Shown here: positions 1-10,098 of the stretch, piece by piece
Layout of the letters: the number at the start of each line of letters is the position of its first letter
Numbering within the stretch: the first letter of the stretch is position 1
DNA from: Meridianimarinicoccus roseus
Lineage (GTDB): Bacteria > Pseudomonadota > Alphaproteobacteria > Rhodobacterales > Rhodobacteraceae
NCBI RefSeq assembly: GCF_003172915.1
Contig: NZ_QGKU01000004.1
Coordinates: 1 to 64,000 of the forward strand
Length of the DNA: 64,000 nucleotides
Direction: 5' to 3'
Program-made: the position numbers and the translations under genes
Notes under the pieces: generated by a model
Seen by the model: only the letters and a program-made list of their open reading frames with translations
Told to the model about the DNA's origin: nothing
Database searches by the model: none

Positions 1-875
1 TATTCCTCGGCCAGTCTTGCGAGGTATGCGCCGTAGTCGTTTTTTCGGTAACCCTGCGCGGCTTTCAGCAGGTCGTCGCGGCTGATCCATCCTGCGTCAT
101 GGGCGATTTCCTCGAGGCATCCGACCTGCTGTCCCTGTCGCAGGGTGAGCGTGCGCACGAAATTGCCGGCATCGAGCAGGCTGCCATGCGTTCCGGTGTC
201 GAGCCATGCATAGCCCCGGCCCATCTGCTCGACGCTCAGCAGGCCCCTGGCGAGGTACATCTCCAGCAGGGTCGTGATCTCGAGCTCCCCGCGGTCGGAG
301 GGTTTGACCTGCCGCGCCAGCGCGGGCGCGTCCCCGTCGAGGAAATAGAGCCCCGTCACCGCGTAGTTCGACGGCGGCACCGCCGGCTTCTCGATGATCT
401 GGCTGGCCTTGCCGTCCGCGCCGAAGGCCACCACGCCGTAGCGTTCCGGGTCCGACACGCGGTAGCCGAAGACGGTGCCGCCCTGCGGCTTGGCATCGGC
501 CGCCGCCAGCAGGTCCGGCAGCCCGTGCCCGAAGAAGATGTTGTCGCCGAGGCACATGGCCGACGGCGCGCCGTCCAGGAAGTCTTCGGCCAGGATATAG
601 GCCTGCGCCAGGCCGTCGGGCGAGGGCTGGGTGATGTAGGTGATCGAGATGCCCCATTGCGCGCCGTCGCCGAGCGTGCGCTGGAACTGCGCCTGGTCGA
701 CCGGCGTCGTGATCATCGCGATCTCGCGGATGCCGGCCAGCATCAGCACCGAGATCGGGAAGTAGATCATCGGCTTGTCGTAGATCGGCAGCAGCTGTTT
801 GGACACGCCCTGCGTGATCGGATAAAGCCGGGTGCCGGAGCCCCCGGCAAGGATGATGCCCTTGCGATCGGTCAT
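1..875 (-). CDS. rmlA: Glucose-1-phosphate thymidylyltransferase RmlA, 3' end at window edge
   Basis: Makes dTDP-glucose from glucose-1-phosphate and dTTP, the first step of dTDP-L-rhamnose synthesis in the cytoplasm. The translation opens with the nucleotidyltransferase signature GGSGTRLYP at residues 11-19, followed by the conserved KQLLPIYDKPMIYFP stretch; LGDNIFFG lies near residue 110. 291 codons are visible and the first two window bases read TA on this strand, so only the last base of a TAA or TAG stop is probably missing. That length matches the usual 290-293 residues. The ATG overlaps the rmlD stop as ATGA, so the gene is last in a co-translated operon. Confidence 0.95.
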   Translation of the reverse strand, partial: MTDRKGIILAGGSGTRLYPITQGVSKQLLPIYDKPMIYFPISVLMLAGIREIAMITTPVDQAQFQRTLGDGAQWGISITYITQPSPDGLAQAYILAEDFLDGAPSAMCLGDNIFFGHGLPDLLAAADAKPQGGTVFGYRVSDPERYGVVAFGADGKASQIIEKPAVPPSNYAVTGLYFLDGDAPALARQVKPSDRGELEITTLLEMYLARGLLSVEQMGRGYAWLDTGTHGSLLDAGNFVRTLTLRQGQQVGCLEEIAHDAGWISRDDLLKAAQGYRKNDYGAYLARLAEE

Positions 876-1735
876 GCGCGGTATGCTCCGAGGTCCTTGA
901 GAATGTCGGTCAGCCCGGCGCGCCAGTCGGGGCGGGGCAGGCCGAAGACGGTCTGTGTCATGCTGTTGTCGAGCCGCGAGTTCAGCGGCCGGCGCGCGGG
1001 GGTCGGGTAGTCGCGGGTCGGGATGTCCGCGACCTCGCACTGCGTGCCCGACTGGCGGAAGATCTCGCGGGCGAAATCGGCCCAGCTGACATCCGGTCCG
1101 CCGGTCACGTGGTAGGTGCCCGTCACCGACGCATCGCGCACCAGCCGGTCCGCCACCGTCATGCAGGCATCGGCCAGCGCCGCCGCCGGGGTCGGCCCGC
1201 CGACCTGGTCGGCGACGATGGTCAGGCGGTCCCGCTCCGCCCCGAGGCGCAGCATCGTCTTCACGAAGTTGTGCCCGTGCGAGGACACCACCCACGAGGT
1301 GCGCAGGATCGCATGGGGTCCGCCCGCATCGCGCACCGCCGTCTCGCCGACGAGCTTGGTGCGCCCGTAGGCACCGAGCGGGCCGGTGGGCGCGTCGATG
1401 GAAAAGGGCTGCTCGCCGCTGCCGTCGAACACGTAGTCGGTGGACACCAGCACGACCGGCAGGCCGCGCGCGGCCGCCGCCCGGGCGATCGCGCCGGGGG
1501 TCGTGCCGTTCACCGCGAGCGCGAGGTCCTCGTCGCTTTCGGCCTTGTCCACGGCGGTATAGGCCGCCGCGATGATGATGGCATCTGCGTCGGTCTGCGC
1601 GGCCATCGCGGCGCAGGCATCGGGGTTGGTGAAATCGGCCTCGAACTCGTCGCGCACGTCCAGCACCACGTCGCCCGCGCGCCGTTGCAGTTCCAGCCCG
1701 AGCTGGCCGGACTTTCCGTAGACCAGGATCTTCAT
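872..1735 (-). CDS. rmlD: dTDP-4-dehydrorhamnose reductase RmlD
   Basis: NAD(P)H-dependent reductase for the last step to dTDP-L-rhamnose. The 287-residue product begins [16 protein letters not shown], a Rossmann GxxGxxG motif, and carries VSTDYVFDG and a YGRTKLVGE stretch (SDR Tyr-x3-Lys) in the middle. The reading frame stays open further upstream inside rmlB, but the ATG overlapping the rmlB stop (ATGA) gives the normal N terminus and normal family length. Both ends overlap neighbours by 4 bases, which indicates translational coupling. Confidence 0.95.
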   Translation of the reverse strand: MKILVYGKSGQLGLELQRRAGDVVLDVRDEFEADFTNPDACAAMAAQTDADAIIIAAAYTAVDKAESDEDLALAVNGTTPGAIARAAAARGLPVVLVSTDYVFDGSGEQPFSIDAPTGPLGAYGRTKLVGETAVRDAGGPHAILRTSWVVSSHGHNFVKTMLRLGAERDRLTIVADQVGGPTPAAALADACMTVADRLVRDASVTGTYHVTGGPDVSWADFAREIFRQSGTQCEVADIPTRDYPTPARRPLNSRLDNSMTQTVFGLPRPDWRAGLTDILKDLGAYRA

Positions 1736-2772
1736 GCCTTCGCCCCGAGCCGTTCGCCAACCCCCGCCCGGCCTTGCAGCGCGCGCCACCAGTCCTCGTT
1801 GTCGAGATACCATTGCACGGTCTTCTCGAGACCCTCGTCGAGCGTCACGGACGGTCGCCACCCGAGTTCGGTGCGGATGCGGGTCGGGTCGATCGCGTAG
1901 CGCAGGTCGTGCCCCGGCCGGTCGGTCACGAAGCTGATCTGTTCGCAGTAGGCCGTGTTCTTCGGGCGCTTGGCATCGAGGATCGTGCAGATCTTGCCGA
2001 CGATGTCGATGTTCTTCGCCTCGTTCTCGCCGCCGATGTTGTAGGTCCGGCCGGTCCTGCCGTTTTCCAGAACGCACAGCAGCGCGTCGGCGTGGTCTTC
2101 CACGTAAAGCCAGTCGCGCACGTTCTCGCCCTTGCCGTAGACCGGGATCGGCTCTCCGGCCAGCGCCTTGAGGATGACGACCGGGATCAGCTTCTCGGGG
2201 AAATGGTAGGGGCCGTAATTGTTGGAGCAGTTGGTCAGCACGAAGGGCAGGCCATAGGTCTCGCCCCAGGCCCGCACCAGGTGGTCGGACGCCGCCTTGC
2301 TGGCCGAATAGGGCGAGTTCGGGGCGTAGGGCGTGTCCTCGGTGAACTGTCCGGTCGCGCCGAGCGTGCCGTAGACCTCGTCGGTGGAGATGTGGTGGAA
2401 CCGGAAGGTGTCGGGCCGACCGGCCTCCACCCAGTAGGCGCGTGCCGCGTTCAGCATCTCGTAGGTGCCGTTCACGTTGGTTTCGATGAAGGCGCCGGGC
2501 CCGTCGATCGACCGGTCCACGTGGCTTTCCGCGGCCAGGTGCATCACCTTGTCGGGCCGGTGCTGCGCGAAGATCCGCGCCAGCGCCGCGCCGTCGCGGA
2601 TATCGGCCTTCTCGAAGGCGTAAAGCGGGCTGTCGGCGACCGGCGCCACGTTGTCGAGGCAGGCGGCATAGGTCAGCGCATCGAGGTTCACGACCTCGTG
2701 GCCGCGCGCCACGGCCAGCCGGACGACGGCGGACCCGATGAACCCGGCACCGCCGGTGACAAGTATCTTCAT
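1732..2772 (-). CDS. rmlB: dTDP-glucose 4,6-dehydratase RmlB
   Basis: NAD-dependent extended SDR that converts dTDP-glucose to dTDP-4-keto-6-deoxyglucose. The 346-residue protein starts [18 protein letters not shown] (GxxGxxG), has [12 protein letters not shown] near residue 82, STDEVYG, and the catalytic [10 protein letters not shown] (Tyr-x3-Lys). Length matches the family. Start chosen at the ATG that gives the standard N terminus, 4 bases after the rmlC stop. Order is rmlC-B-D-A, all minus strand. Confidence 0.95.
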   Translation of the reverse strand: MKILVTGGAGFIGSAVVRLAVARGHEVVNLDALTYAACLDNVAPVADSPLYAFEKADIRDGAALARIFAQHRPDKVMHLAAESHVDRSIDGPGAFIETNVNGTYEMLNAARAYWVEAGRPDTFRFHHISTDEVYGTLGATGQFTEDTPYAPNSPYSASKAASDHLVRAWGETYGLPFVLTNCSNNYGPYHFPEKLIPVVILKALAGEPIPVYGKGENVRDWLYVEDHADALLCVLENGRTGRTYNIGGENEAKNIDIVGKICTILDAKRPKNTAYCEQISFVTDRPGHDLRYAIDPTRIRTELGWRPSVTLDEGLEKTVQWYLDNEDWWRALQGRAGVGERLGAKA

Positions 2773-2776
2773 GGCT

Positions 2777-3340
2777 TCAGTCCTCGTAGACAAACGGACT
2801 GTCAAAGTCCTTGAGAAGGGGCGCGGCGGCATCCTTGGCGGACAGGATCGCGGCGGCCGGATCGACGCCCCAGTCGATGTCGAGGTCCGGATCGTCGAAG
2901 CGCACGGCGCCGTCGCACTCCGGCGCGTAATAGTCGGAGCACTTGTACAGAAGCTCGCTGTCCGGTTCGAGAACCGAGAAGCCGTGCAGGAAGCCCTTGG
3001 GAATGAACAGCTGGTTGCCGACCTCGGCCGACAGCTCCACCGCGACCCACTTGCCGTAATGCGGCGAGCCGCGCCGGATATCCACCGCGACATCCTTCAC
3101 CCGCCCGGCCCCGACGCGGACCAGCTTGTCCTGCGCATGGGGCGGGGCCTGGAAATGCAGCCCGCGCACGACGCCGACCTGCCGGGACAGCGAATGGTTG
3201 TCCTGCACGAAGGGGACATCCACCCCGTGCGCGGCCATGACCTCGCGGTTGTACACCTCGGAAAAGAAGCCCCGGTCATCCCCGAAACGCCGCGGCGTCA
3301 GGAGAAGGACGCCAGGCAGTTCCGTCAACTCGACTTGCAC
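2777..3340 (-). CDS. rmlC: dTDP-4-dehydrorhamnose 3,5-epimerase RmlC
   Basis: Cupin-fold epimerase that acts between RmlB and RmlD. Conserved parts include [35 protein letters not shown] (catalytic His in RGLHFQ), IPKGFLHGF, and [20 protein letters not shown]. There is no suitable ATG: the frame offers two consecutive GTG codons at 3343 and 3340, preceded by an AGGGG ribosome-binding site, and starting at 3340 gives 187 residues, the family length. First gene of the rml operon, divergent from the Mrp operon. Confidence 0.92.
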   Translation of the reverse strand: MQVELTELPGVLLLTPRRFGDDRGFFSEVYNREVMAAHGVDVPFVQDNHSLSRQVGVVRGLHFQAPPHAQDKLVRVGAGRVKDVAVDIRRGSPHYGKWVAVELSAEVGNQLFIPKGFLHGFSVLEPDSELLYKCSDYYAPECDGAVRFDDPDLDIDWGVDPAAAILSAKDAAAPLLKDFDSPFVYED

Positions 3341-3580
3341 CACACAAAACCCCTGCTTGATCTCAACCTTCGCAGGTCTTGTAGCGAAACGACCGCGAAA
3401 GGTCACATCGCAATTTCGGCGCACTCCGCACCGCAACGAGAACCGCGACCTTTCCGCACTCCGCAAGACATCCAAAAAAATCCAGGGCCTGTCGGCCCAC
3501 TACGAGCAAGAAACCAAGCCGGGCGGTCTGGTGTTTTCCGAAGTCAGTTCCTAAGCTGCGCAGGATTTACGGAGTGTCCC
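3341..3580. promoter_or_regulatory. Divergent intergenic region between rmlC and mrpA
   Basis: 240 bases that must hold the start signals of both the rhamnose operon (minus) and the Mrp operon (plus). I see no convincing consensus promoter or long dyad. GGAG at 3571-3574, six bases before the TTG of mrpA, is a clear ribosome-binding site. Confidence 0.5.
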
Positions 3581-5857
3581 TTGGCCCAACACAGTGAACA
3601 TCCCGCCTCGTTCTGGACCTTGGCAAGCGTCGTCCCGCCACTGATCGCTGCCGGTCTCTTTGCGTTCTTCCTGTCCTTCCTGCCCGCCGTCGCGGCCGGC
3701 GAGGGGCTGCGCCACGCCGTGCCTTGGGTGCCGAGCATGGGGGTGGAGCTGAGCTTCTTCATCGACGGTCTCAGCCTGACCTTCGCGCTGCTGATCTCGG
3801 GGATCGGGGTGCTGGTGATGCTGTTCTCGGGCAGCTATCTCGCCGGGCATCCGCAGCACGCCCGGTTCTCGCTTTATCTTGTCAGTTTCATGCTCGCGAT
3901 GCTGGGGCTGGTGCTGGCCGACAACCTGCTTGCCCTGTTCGTGTTCTGGGAACTGACGACGATCACTTCGTTCCTGCTGATCGGGTTCAATCACGACAGC
4001 AAGGTGTCGCAGCGCGCAGCGCTTCAGGCCCTTCTGGTGACGGGAACCGGCGGTCTGGCGATGCTGGCCGGCTTCCTCATGATCGGTTCGGTCGCTGGCA
4101 CGATGGAGTTATCGGCCCTGCGCGATATGGGCGATGTGCTGCGCGACAGCCCAATGTACCTGCCGATCCTGATCCTTGTGCTGGCCGGGGCCTTCACCAA
4201 GTCGGCGCAATTCCCGTTCCATTTCTGGCTGCCCAACGCGATGGCCGCGCCGACACCGGTCAGCGCCTACCTGCATTCGGCCACGATGGTGAAGGGCGGT
4301 GTCTACCTGCTGGCGCGGATGCACCCGAATCTGTCTGGCACCGATGTGTGGATGTGGACACTTGTGATCTTCGGCGCGTTCACCACGGTCTTCGCATCGG
4401 TCGTGGCGCTGAAACAGAACGATCTCAAGCAGACACTGGCCTATACAACGCTGATGGCGCTCGGGGCGCTGGTGCTCTATCTCGCGGCGCCGGGCGGGTA
4501 TGCGATCACGGCGATGGCGACCTTCCTCGTGGTTCATTCGCTCTACAAGGCGGCACTGTTCCTGATGATCGGCTGTGTGGACCATGCCACCGGGACGCGG
4601 GACGCGCGGCGGTTGGGCGGACTGATCCGGAGGATGCCGGTGACCGGCATCGCCGGCGGACTGGCGGCGCTGTCGATGGCGGGCATGATTCCCTTCATCG
4701 GTTTCATCGGGAAGGAACTTCTCTACAAGGGCGGGCTGGAAAGCCCCGCCTCGGTCGTGATCGTGACCGGCGCGATCTTCGCGGCCAGCGCGCTGATGTT
4801 CGCCATCGCCGGTGTGGTCGCGTTCAAGCCGTTCTGGGGCACCGACGCACATATGCCGCAACTCGATCGTCCGATCCGCGAGGCGCCGCTGCCCATGCTG
4901 GCAGGGCCGGTCGTGCTGGGTGCGCTGGGGCTTTATTTCGGCCTCGACTCGCACACCCTCCAAGTCGCGGTGACAGACCCGATCGCGGGCGCGCTGCTGG
5001 GCGACATGGAAAAGGGAAAGGACCTGCACCTGTGGACCGGCGTCAACGCCGCGCTCGTGCTCAGCATTCTGACCTTCGCCACCGGGGTCGTGATCTATGT
5101 CTTCCACAAGGCGCTGCGCGACCGGATCGATGAAGCCGCTGCCCGCCTGATCAGCTTCGATGCCGCATGGGACAGCTTCCTTGCGGGCATGACCCGTGGC
5201 GCGGTCGCCGTGACGGCGCAACTTCAGACCGGCGTGCTGAGCCGCTACCTGCTGGTCGTCTTCGCGACCATCACCGTGGTGATCGGCGGAACGATCCTTC
5301 TGCGCGGCCTGGACATAGGCAGCCCCGTGCTGGACGGGATCAGCTATGTCCATCTCGTGGTGTTCGGCCTGACCATCGCGGGCACACTGGTCGCGGTTGC
5401 CACGAATTCGCGCATCGCCGCCATCGCCGGGCTTGGCGTTGTGGGCATTGGCGTGGCGCTGGTGTTCATCCAGTTCGGTGCGCCGGATGTGGCGATCACT
5501 CAGATCCTTGTCGAAATGCTTGTCGTCGTGCTGTTCTCGGTTGCAGCGCTGCGCCTGCCGACCCTACCGCCCGCCCGACCAGTCAGCGAACGCACGCTGC
5601 ATGCGGCTGTGTCCATCGGGCTTGGCGTCGTCGTTGCGGCTGTGGTGATCGGCGTGACCTCGGTGCCGCTCGATCTGAACCTGACCGAGTATTTCGAGAA
5701 GAACAGCTATCCCATCGCGCATGGCAAGAACATCGTGAACGTGATCCTCGTGGACTTCCGGGCCTTCGACACGTTCGGCGAGATCTCGGTCGTCGCGGTC
5801 GCTGCGATCTCGGCCTACGCGCTTCTCAAGCAGCGCAAACCGAAAGGAACGTCATGA
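3581..5857 (+). CDS. mrpA: Na+/H+ antiporter subunit MrpA (MnhA)
   Basis: Large membrane subunit of the Mrp multi-component monovalent cation/proton antiporter, related to the NuoL subunit of complex I. The 758-residue product is strongly hydrophobic with many transmembrane helices. It has the NuoL-like [20 protein letters not shown] segment, with Lys and His residues in helices, and the MrpA-specific C-terminal helices. The frame is open far upstream but that part overlaps the rml operon; the TTG at 3581 has a GGAG site six bases before it and gives the normal N terminus. MrpB is a separate gene, not fused as in PhaAB of rhizobia. Stop overlaps mrpB by ATGA. Confidence 0.93.
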   Translation: MAQHSEHPASFWTLASVVPPLIAAGLFAFFLSFLPAVAAGEGLRHAVPWVPSMGVELSFFIDGLSLTFALLISGIGVLVMLFSGSYLAGHPQHARFSLYLVSFMLAMLGLVLADNLLALFVFWELTTITSFLLIGFNHDSKVSQRAALQALLVTGTGGLAMLAGFLMIGSVAGTMELSALRDMGDVLRDSPMYLPILILVLAGAFTKSAQFPFHFWLPNAMAAPTPVSAYLHSATMVKGGVYLLARMHPNLSGTDVWMWTLVIFGAFTTVFASVVALKQNDLKQTLAYTTLMALGALVLYLAAPGGYAITAMATFLVVHSLYKAALFLMIGCVDHATGTRDARRLGGLIRRMPVTGIAGGLAALSMAGMIPFIGFIGKELLYKGGLESPASVVIVTGAIFAASALMFAIAGVVAFKPFWGTDAHMPQLDRPIREAPLPMLAGPVVLGALGLYFGLDSHTLQVAVTDPIAGALLGDMEKGKDLHLWTGVNAALVLSILTFATGVVIYVFHKALRDRIDEAAARLISFDAAWDSFLAGMTRGAVAVTAQLQTGVLSRYLLVVFATITVVIGGTILLRGLDIGSPVLDGISYVHLVVFGLTIAGTLVAVATNSRIAAIAGLGVVGIGVALVFIQFGAPDVAITQILVEMLVVVLFSVAALRLPTLPPARPVSERTLHAAVSIGLGVVVAAVVIGVTSVPLDLNLTEYFEKNSYPIAHGKNIVNVILVDFRAFDTFGEISVVAVAAISAYALLKQRKPKGTS

Positions 5858-6273
5858 ATTCGCTGATCCTGACAACCGCCACGCGGCTCATCGTGGCGAT
5901 CCTTCTGGTGTTCTCGGTGTTCATGCTGCTGCGCGGCCATAACGAACCGGGTGGCGGCTTCATTGGCGGGCTGATCGGGGCGACCGGCTTCGTGATGTAT
6001 GCCATCGCCTGCGGCACAGCCGAGGCGCGCGCCGCGCTGCGCGCTGCCCCGGAACAGATCGCGATGGTTGGGCTTGGCGTCGCCGCGCTGGCGGGCCTTG
6101 CCTCCGCGCTTTTCGCCGATCCGCTCTTCACTGGGCAATGGCTGTTCCTCGGCGCATCCGAGGGCGAGAAGGGCTTGCCGCTTTCCACGGTGCTTGTGTT
6201 CGACATCGGGGTCTATCTGGTCGTGATGGGCGGCATTCTGACCCTGGTTTTCGCGTTGGAAGAGGAAATCTGA
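5854..6273 (+). CDS. mrpB: Na+/H+ antiporter subunit MrpB (MnhB)
   Basis: Small membrane subunit of the Mrp antiporter. The 139-residue protein has about four hydrophobic helices and the family hallmark [12 protein letters not shown] near residues 30-41. It overlaps mrpA by ATGA and lies three bases before mrpC. A GAAAGGA purine stretch inside the mrpA end serves as ribosome-binding site. Confidence 0.93.
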   Translation: MNSLILTTATRLIVAILLVFSVFMLLRGHNEPGGGFIGGLIGATGFVMYAIACGTAEARAALRAAPEQIAMVGLGVAALAGLASALFADPLFTGQWLFLGASEGEKGLPLSTVLVFDIGVYLVVMGGILTLVFALEEEI

Positions 6274-6276
6274 GAA

Positions 6277-6651
6277 TTGGAAACCCTGCTTGCCATCACG
6301 ATCGGCTGCCTCGTCGCGGCTGCCGTCTACCTGATGCTCGCGCGCGACATGCTGCGCTTCCTGTTCGGGCTTACGCTGATCTCGAACGCGGTCAACCTGG
6401 CGATTTTCGCGTCTGGCCGGATCACGGTGGGCGGCGTGCCCCCGCTGGTGCCCGATGGCGAGAAGTACCCCGTGGGCGACGTGGCCAACGCGCTGCCGCA
6501 GGCGCTGATCCTGACCGCCATCGTGATCGGCTTCGGGCTGTTCGCGTTCAGCCTCGTGCTGGCGATGCGCGCATATTCGGCGCTTGGCACGCTGGACACG
6601 GATGCGATGCGCCTGTCCGAAGCCGACGACGAAAAGGGTGACGCGGCATGA
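6277..6651 (+). CDS. mrpC: Na+/H+ antiporter subunit MrpC (MnhC)
   Basis: NuoK-like small subunit of the Mrp antiporter, 124 residues with three predicted helices. The family pattern is seen in FLFGLTLISNAVNL and NALPQALILTAIVIGFGL. It starts with TTG at 6277, three bases after the mrpB stop, with GAGGAAAT upstream as ribosome-binding site; no ATG lies nearby in frame. It ends in an ATGA overlap with mrpD. Confidence 0.92.
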   Translation: METLLAITIGCLVAAAVYLMLARDMLRFLFGLTLISNAVNLAIFASGRITVGGVPPLVPDGEKYPVGDVANALPQALILTAIVIGFGLFAFSLVLAMRAYSALGTLDTDAMRLSEADDEKGDAA

Positions 6652-8144
6652 GTTGGTACCTGACGCTGCCGCTGATGACGCCTTTTGTCGTCTCCGTCCT
6701 GGCCTTCCTTGCACGTCGCAACGGCGCGGGCCGCTGGATCGCCGTGGCCGGGTCGCTGGTCGGGGTCGCGCTGTCGCTTCTGCTGATGGCGCAGATCCTG
6801 CGCGACGGCGTGGTCGTCGGGCAGATGGCCGATTGGCCCGCGCCCTACGGCATCACGTTGGCCGCCGACCTGCTATCGGGGATCATGGTCCTGCTGACCG
6901 CGATCGCCGGGCTGGCGGTGACCCTTTATGCCACGGCCGAAATCGACGCCGAACTGGAAGGACTGGGCTTTTTCGCGGTGTTGCAACTGCTGCTGGGCGG
7001 GGTGACCGGCGCGTTCCTGACCGGCGACCTTTTCAACCTTTACGTCTGGTTCGAGGTGCTGCTGATCTCGTCCTTCGGACTGCTCGTCATGGGCGGTACG
7101 CGCGAACAGATCGACGGCGCGGTCAAATACGTGACGCTGAACCTGGTTTCGACGATCGTGTTCCTGTGTGGGCTTGGGCTGCTCTACGGCGCGACCGGCA
7201 CACTGAACATGGCCGATCTGCGCGGTGCGGTGGATGCCAGCGACCAGCAGGGCCTGATCACGGTGCTGGCCATGTTCTTCCTGCTCGCCTTCGGCATGAA
7301 GGCGGCCATGTTCCCGCTGTTCTTCTGGCTGCCGGCGTCTTACCACACGCCGACCAGCACAGTTTCTGCGATCTTCGCCGGGCTGCTGTCCAAGGTCGGG
7401 GTCTATTCGCTGCTGCGGGCATTCACGCTGATCTTCGACAACGACGTGGGCTACACCCATACTTTGCTTCTGTGGATCGCGGCGTTGACCATGATTGCGG
7501 GCATCCTCGGCGCGCTGGCGCAGACCGACATGCGGCGCGTCCTGTCATACCAGATCATAAGTTCCATCGGGTTCCTCCTGATGGGCCTTGCGCTTTTTAC
7601 ACCGCTGGCGATCGCGGGGGCGGTGTTCTACCTCGTGCACAACATCATCGTTAAGGTAAACCTGTTCCTCGTCGCCGGGGTCGCGGAACGCCTGACCGGA
7701 TCGTCGCAGATGGCGCGGATGGGTGGTCTCTACAAGTCCGCGCCGCTGTTCGGTGTGCTGTTCCTCGTGCCTGCCTTCGCGCTGGCGGGATTCCCGCCGC
7801 TGCCCGGTTTCTGGGCCAAGGTGCTGCTGGTCAGCGCCGCGCTCGAGGTCGAGGCGTGGCTTCTGGTGGCCATCGCGCTGGCGGTCAGTCTGCTGACCAT
7901 CTGGTCGCTCATGATCGTCTGGATCCGGGTGTTCTGGACCCCGCATCCGGACGGGATTGAGCCGAAGCTGTCCGATCTGGGCGAAGACCGGCTGCCGCTG
8001 CTTCTGCCCATCGCGGGCCTTGGAATTCTGGCGATCGGGATCGGCCTCTTTCCGCAGGGGCTCGTGCTGCTGTCGCAGGGCGTGGCCGACCAGCTTCTGA
8101 ACCCGCAAGCCTACGTGGATGCCGTTCTGGGGACAAACCAATGA
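6648..8144 (+). CDS. mrpD: Na+/H+ antiporter subunit MrpD (MnhD)
   Basis: NuoM/NuoN-like large membrane subunit of the Mrp antiporter, 498 residues with roughly 14 hydrophobic helices. Conserved stretches include FNLYVWFEVLLISSFGLL (helix 5 Glu of the antiporter-like family), FGMKAAMFPLFFWLPASYHT and KVGVYSLLR (functional lysines). Normal length. Coupled to both neighbours by 4-base overlaps. Confidence 0.94.
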   Translation: MSWYLTLPLMTPFVVSVLAFLARRNGAGRWIAVAGSLVGVALSLLLMAQILRDGVVVGQMADWPAPYGITLAADLLSGIMVLLTAIAGLAVTLYATAEIDAELEGLGFFAVLQLLLGGVTGAFLTGDLFNLYVWFEVLLISSFGLLVMGGTREQIDGAVKYVTLNLVSTIVFLCGLGLLYGATGTLNMADLRGAVDASDQQGLITVLAMFFLLAFGMKAAMFPLFFWLPASYHTPTSTVSAIFAGLLSKVGVYSLLRAFTLIFDNDVGYTHTLLLWIAALTMIAGILGALAQTDMRRVLSYQIISSIGFLLMGLALFTPLAIAGAVFYLVHNIIVKVNLFLVAGVAERLTGSSQMARMGGLYKSAPLFGVLFLVPAFALAGFPPLPGFWAKVLLVSAALEVEAWLLVAIALAVSLLTIWSLMIVWIRVFWTPHPDGIEPKLSDLGEDRLPLLLPIAGLGILAIGIGLFPQGLVLLSQGVADQLLNPQAYVDAVLGTNQ

Positions 8145-8617
8145 ACCTGTTCGCCGTCAATCTTCTGCTGGCCATCGTCTGGGTCGTTCTGACCGACGCG
8201 CTGACCCTGTCCGGCCTGCTTTCGGGCTTCGTGCTGGGCTACGCCGCGCTGTGGATCGCGCAGCCGCTGTTCGGCGAGGCGGGGCTTTATTTCGTGCGCG
8301 TGCTCCGGGTGATTCAGCTTGTGCTCTACTTCGCCTACGACCTCACGATGTCGAGCTTCAAGGTCGCAGCAGCGGTGCTGCGCCCCGGCACAGTGACCAC
8401 GTCGGGAATAATAGAGATGCCTCTCGACGTGGAATCGGACCTCGAGATCCTGCTGGTTGCGAACCTCATTTCGCTCACCCCCGGCACGCTCAGCCTCGAT
8501 GTTTCGGAGGACCGAAAGACGCTGTATATCCACGCGATGTTCGCCGAAGATCCGGCCGCCGAGGCGCAGGGCCTGAAGGACGGGATGGAACACATGGTCA
8601 GGAGGGTCTTCACATGA
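8141..8617 (+). CDS. mrpE: Na+/H+ antiporter subunit MrpE (MnhE)
   Basis: Mrp subunit with two or three N-terminal helices and a soluble C-terminal part, 158 residues. VANLISLTPGTLSLDVSEDR is the family hallmark, seen around residues 107-126. ATGA overlaps at both ends. Confidence 0.92.
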   Translation: MNLFAVNLLLAIVWVVLTDALTLSGLLSGFVLGYAALWIAQPLFGEAGLYFVRVLRVIQLVLYFAYDLTMSSFKVAAAVLRPGTVTTSGIIEMPLDVESDLEILLVANLISLTPGTLSLDVSEDRKTLYIHAMFAEDPAAEAQGLKDGMEHMVRRVFT

Positions 8618-8982
8618 TGACATCGAGCGGATTCCTCGCTCTTTGCGTGACGGTGGGCTTCGGGCTGATCATGGCCTCATTGGTGCTGGGCTTCGTACGG
8701 CTGGCCAAGGGGCCGACCTTTTCCGACCGAGTGGTCGCGCTGGACATGATGTCGGTGTCCATTGTCGGATTCTGTGCGCTCTACGCCATCAAGACCGGCG
8801 TGTCGTCTTTCGTGGACATCGCCATCGTGGTGGCGCTGATCGGTTTTCTGGCGACGGTCGCTTTGGCCCGCTTCGCCGAGCGCGGCCTGCATCGCAACCG
8901 TGAGACCGAAGGGCAGCCGGTGGACATGGTCGCGCGCCAATCGTCCGGCGGTGCGGATGCCGGGGAAGGAGATCAGCCATGA
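8614..8982 (+). CDS. mrpF: Na+/H+ antiporter subunit MrpF (MnhF)
   Basis: Three-helix small subunit of the Mrp complex. The family core KGPTFSDRVVALDMMS followed by FVDIAIVVALIGFLATVALARF is present. Two consecutive ATG codons (8614 and 8617) can start it; the first overlaps the mrpE stop and gives 122 residues. The hydrophilic tail of about 30 residues is longer than in most homologues. Confidence 0.92.
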   Translation: MMTSSGFLALCVTVGFGLIMASLVLGFVRLAKGPTFSDRVVALDMMSVSIVGFCALYAIKTGVSSFVDIAIVVALIGFLATVALARFAERGLHRNRETEGQPVDMVARQSSGGADAGEGDQP

Positions 8983-9308
8983 CCGAAATCATCGCGGGGC
9001 TTCTGGTGCTTGGGGGGACGGCCTTCATCTTCATCGCCGGGCTTGGGGTTTTCAACCTGCCCGACGCACTGAACCGGATGCATGCCTCGACCAAGGCGGG
9101 CACTCTGGGCAGTATCCTGTCGCTGGCCGGGACAGCCCTGATCTTCGCCGACAGCGCGGTGACGGCCCGCGTGGTGGCCACCATTGCATTTCTGCTGCTG
9201 ACCGCACCCATCGCGGCGCATATGATCGGACGGGCAACCGTGCAGCTTCAGCGGGTGCGAAAGCGCGAGGCCGAGGCGGCGACCGCCGCGGCTGCCGCAG
9301 AACGCTGA
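8979..9308 (+). CDS. mrpG: Na+/H+ antiporter subunit MrpG (MnhG)
   Basis: Last gene of the Mrp operon, 109 residues, three hydrophobic helices. LGVFNLPDALNRMHASTKAGTLGS is the MrpG hallmark region. Overlaps mrpF by ATGA. It converges on the GST-like gene with only 15 bases between the stops, where I see no hairpin terminator. All seven Mrp subunits are present, so the complex should be complete; such antiporters support Na+ extrusion and pH homeostasis. Confidence 0.92.
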   Translation: MTEIIAGLLVLGGTAFIFIAGLGVFNLPDALNRMHASTKAGTLGSILSLAGTALIFADSAVTARVVATIAFLLLTAPIAAHMIGRATVQLQRVRKREAEAATAAAAAER

Positions 9309-9323
9309 GTCCGGCGCGTCCGC

Positions 9324-10094
9324 TCAGCCGCGGCGCCAGGTGGCATAGAGATCAAGGATGAACCGTCCCGCCGGGCGGTCGCGCAGGTCGCGGATGACAG
9401 TCTGCATGTCCGAAGGGCAGCGCTCCACGGCAGGCAGGTGGCCGCCATAGCCCGGCGCCAGTACCATCGGTCCGCCGGATGTCGCTAAAGCGAGGTCGGC
9501 CAGCGTCAGCCGGTCCCCGCACAAGAACGGTCGCCCGTCCGCCAGCCGCGCCTCGACCCGGTCGAACCCGGCGCGCACGGTGTCCAGCGCCTTCGCTGCG
9601 CTCTTTCGGTCGAGACCGAGCGCTTCGGTCAGCCGACGCCGGACTGCGCCATACCCGCCCAGGGACAGCGCGGCGGTTTCCCAGACTGGCACGCCGGTCG
9701 TGAAGCTCGGCCAGACCAGCGCCCGATCCTGCAGGAAGTGATAGTAGGCCCACGTGACTGTGCCCATGCCCAGCGTCCAGCGCAGGTCGTTCTGCAGCGC
9801 CATCACGTCGCTGTGCAGCGCGGCGTCGGTGTCAGGGTCCGGCAGCAGGCGCAGGCCCGACGGCGCGCTTGCGTCGAAGCGCGCCGCGATCCTGTCCACC
9901 CCGGCAAGCTTTTCGCCGCCCTGGATCAGCAGCGGACTGTCCCGGCGCCCCGCCCCGTGCCAGCGCAGCGCGAGGATGTGGAACACCGGCGCGTGCGGGC
10001 GTTCGCGGTAGGGCATCTGCCACAGCTGCAGCATCCAGCGTGCGAGATCCACGTCGGCGCTTGGCAGCAGCGTGACAAGGGTGGCGTGCACCAT
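9324..10094 (-). CDS. Glutathione S-transferase-fold protein, last gene of the DyP/P450 operon
   Basis: 256 residues. The N-terminal third fits a thioredoxin-like half (VTLLPSADVDLARWMLQLWQ, then SPLLIQGGEKLAGVDRI where GSTs place the Pro and Glu/Ser-Asp turn). The C-terminal half is a helical GST domain containing PFLCGDRLTLADLALA, the N-capping-box pattern of GSTs. The usual cis-Pro motif is degraded, so glutathione binding is uncertain. It starts four bases after the P450 stop, so it is co-transcribed with P450 and peroxidase. A role in the same oxidative pathway is inferred from context only. Confidence 0.75.
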   Translation of the reverse strand: MVHATLVTLLPSADVDLARWMLQLWQMPYRERPHAPVFHILALRWHGAGRRDSPLLIQGGEKLAGVDRIAARFDASAPSGLRLLPDPDTDAALHSDVMALQNDLRWTLGMGTVTWAYYHFLQDRALVWPSFTTGVPVWETAALSLGGYGAVRRRLTEALGLDRKSAAKALDTVRAGFDRVEARLADGRPFLCGDRLTLADLALATSGGPMVLAPGYGGHLPAVERCPSDMQTVIRDLRDRPAGRFILDLYATWRRG

Positions 10095-10098
10095 CGGT

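Noticed and set aside
2738-3580. Long N-terminal extension of mrpA in an open frame
   Set aside because: It lies antisense to rmlB and rmlC, has no MrpA similarity, and the TTG at 3581 has a good ribosome-binding site.
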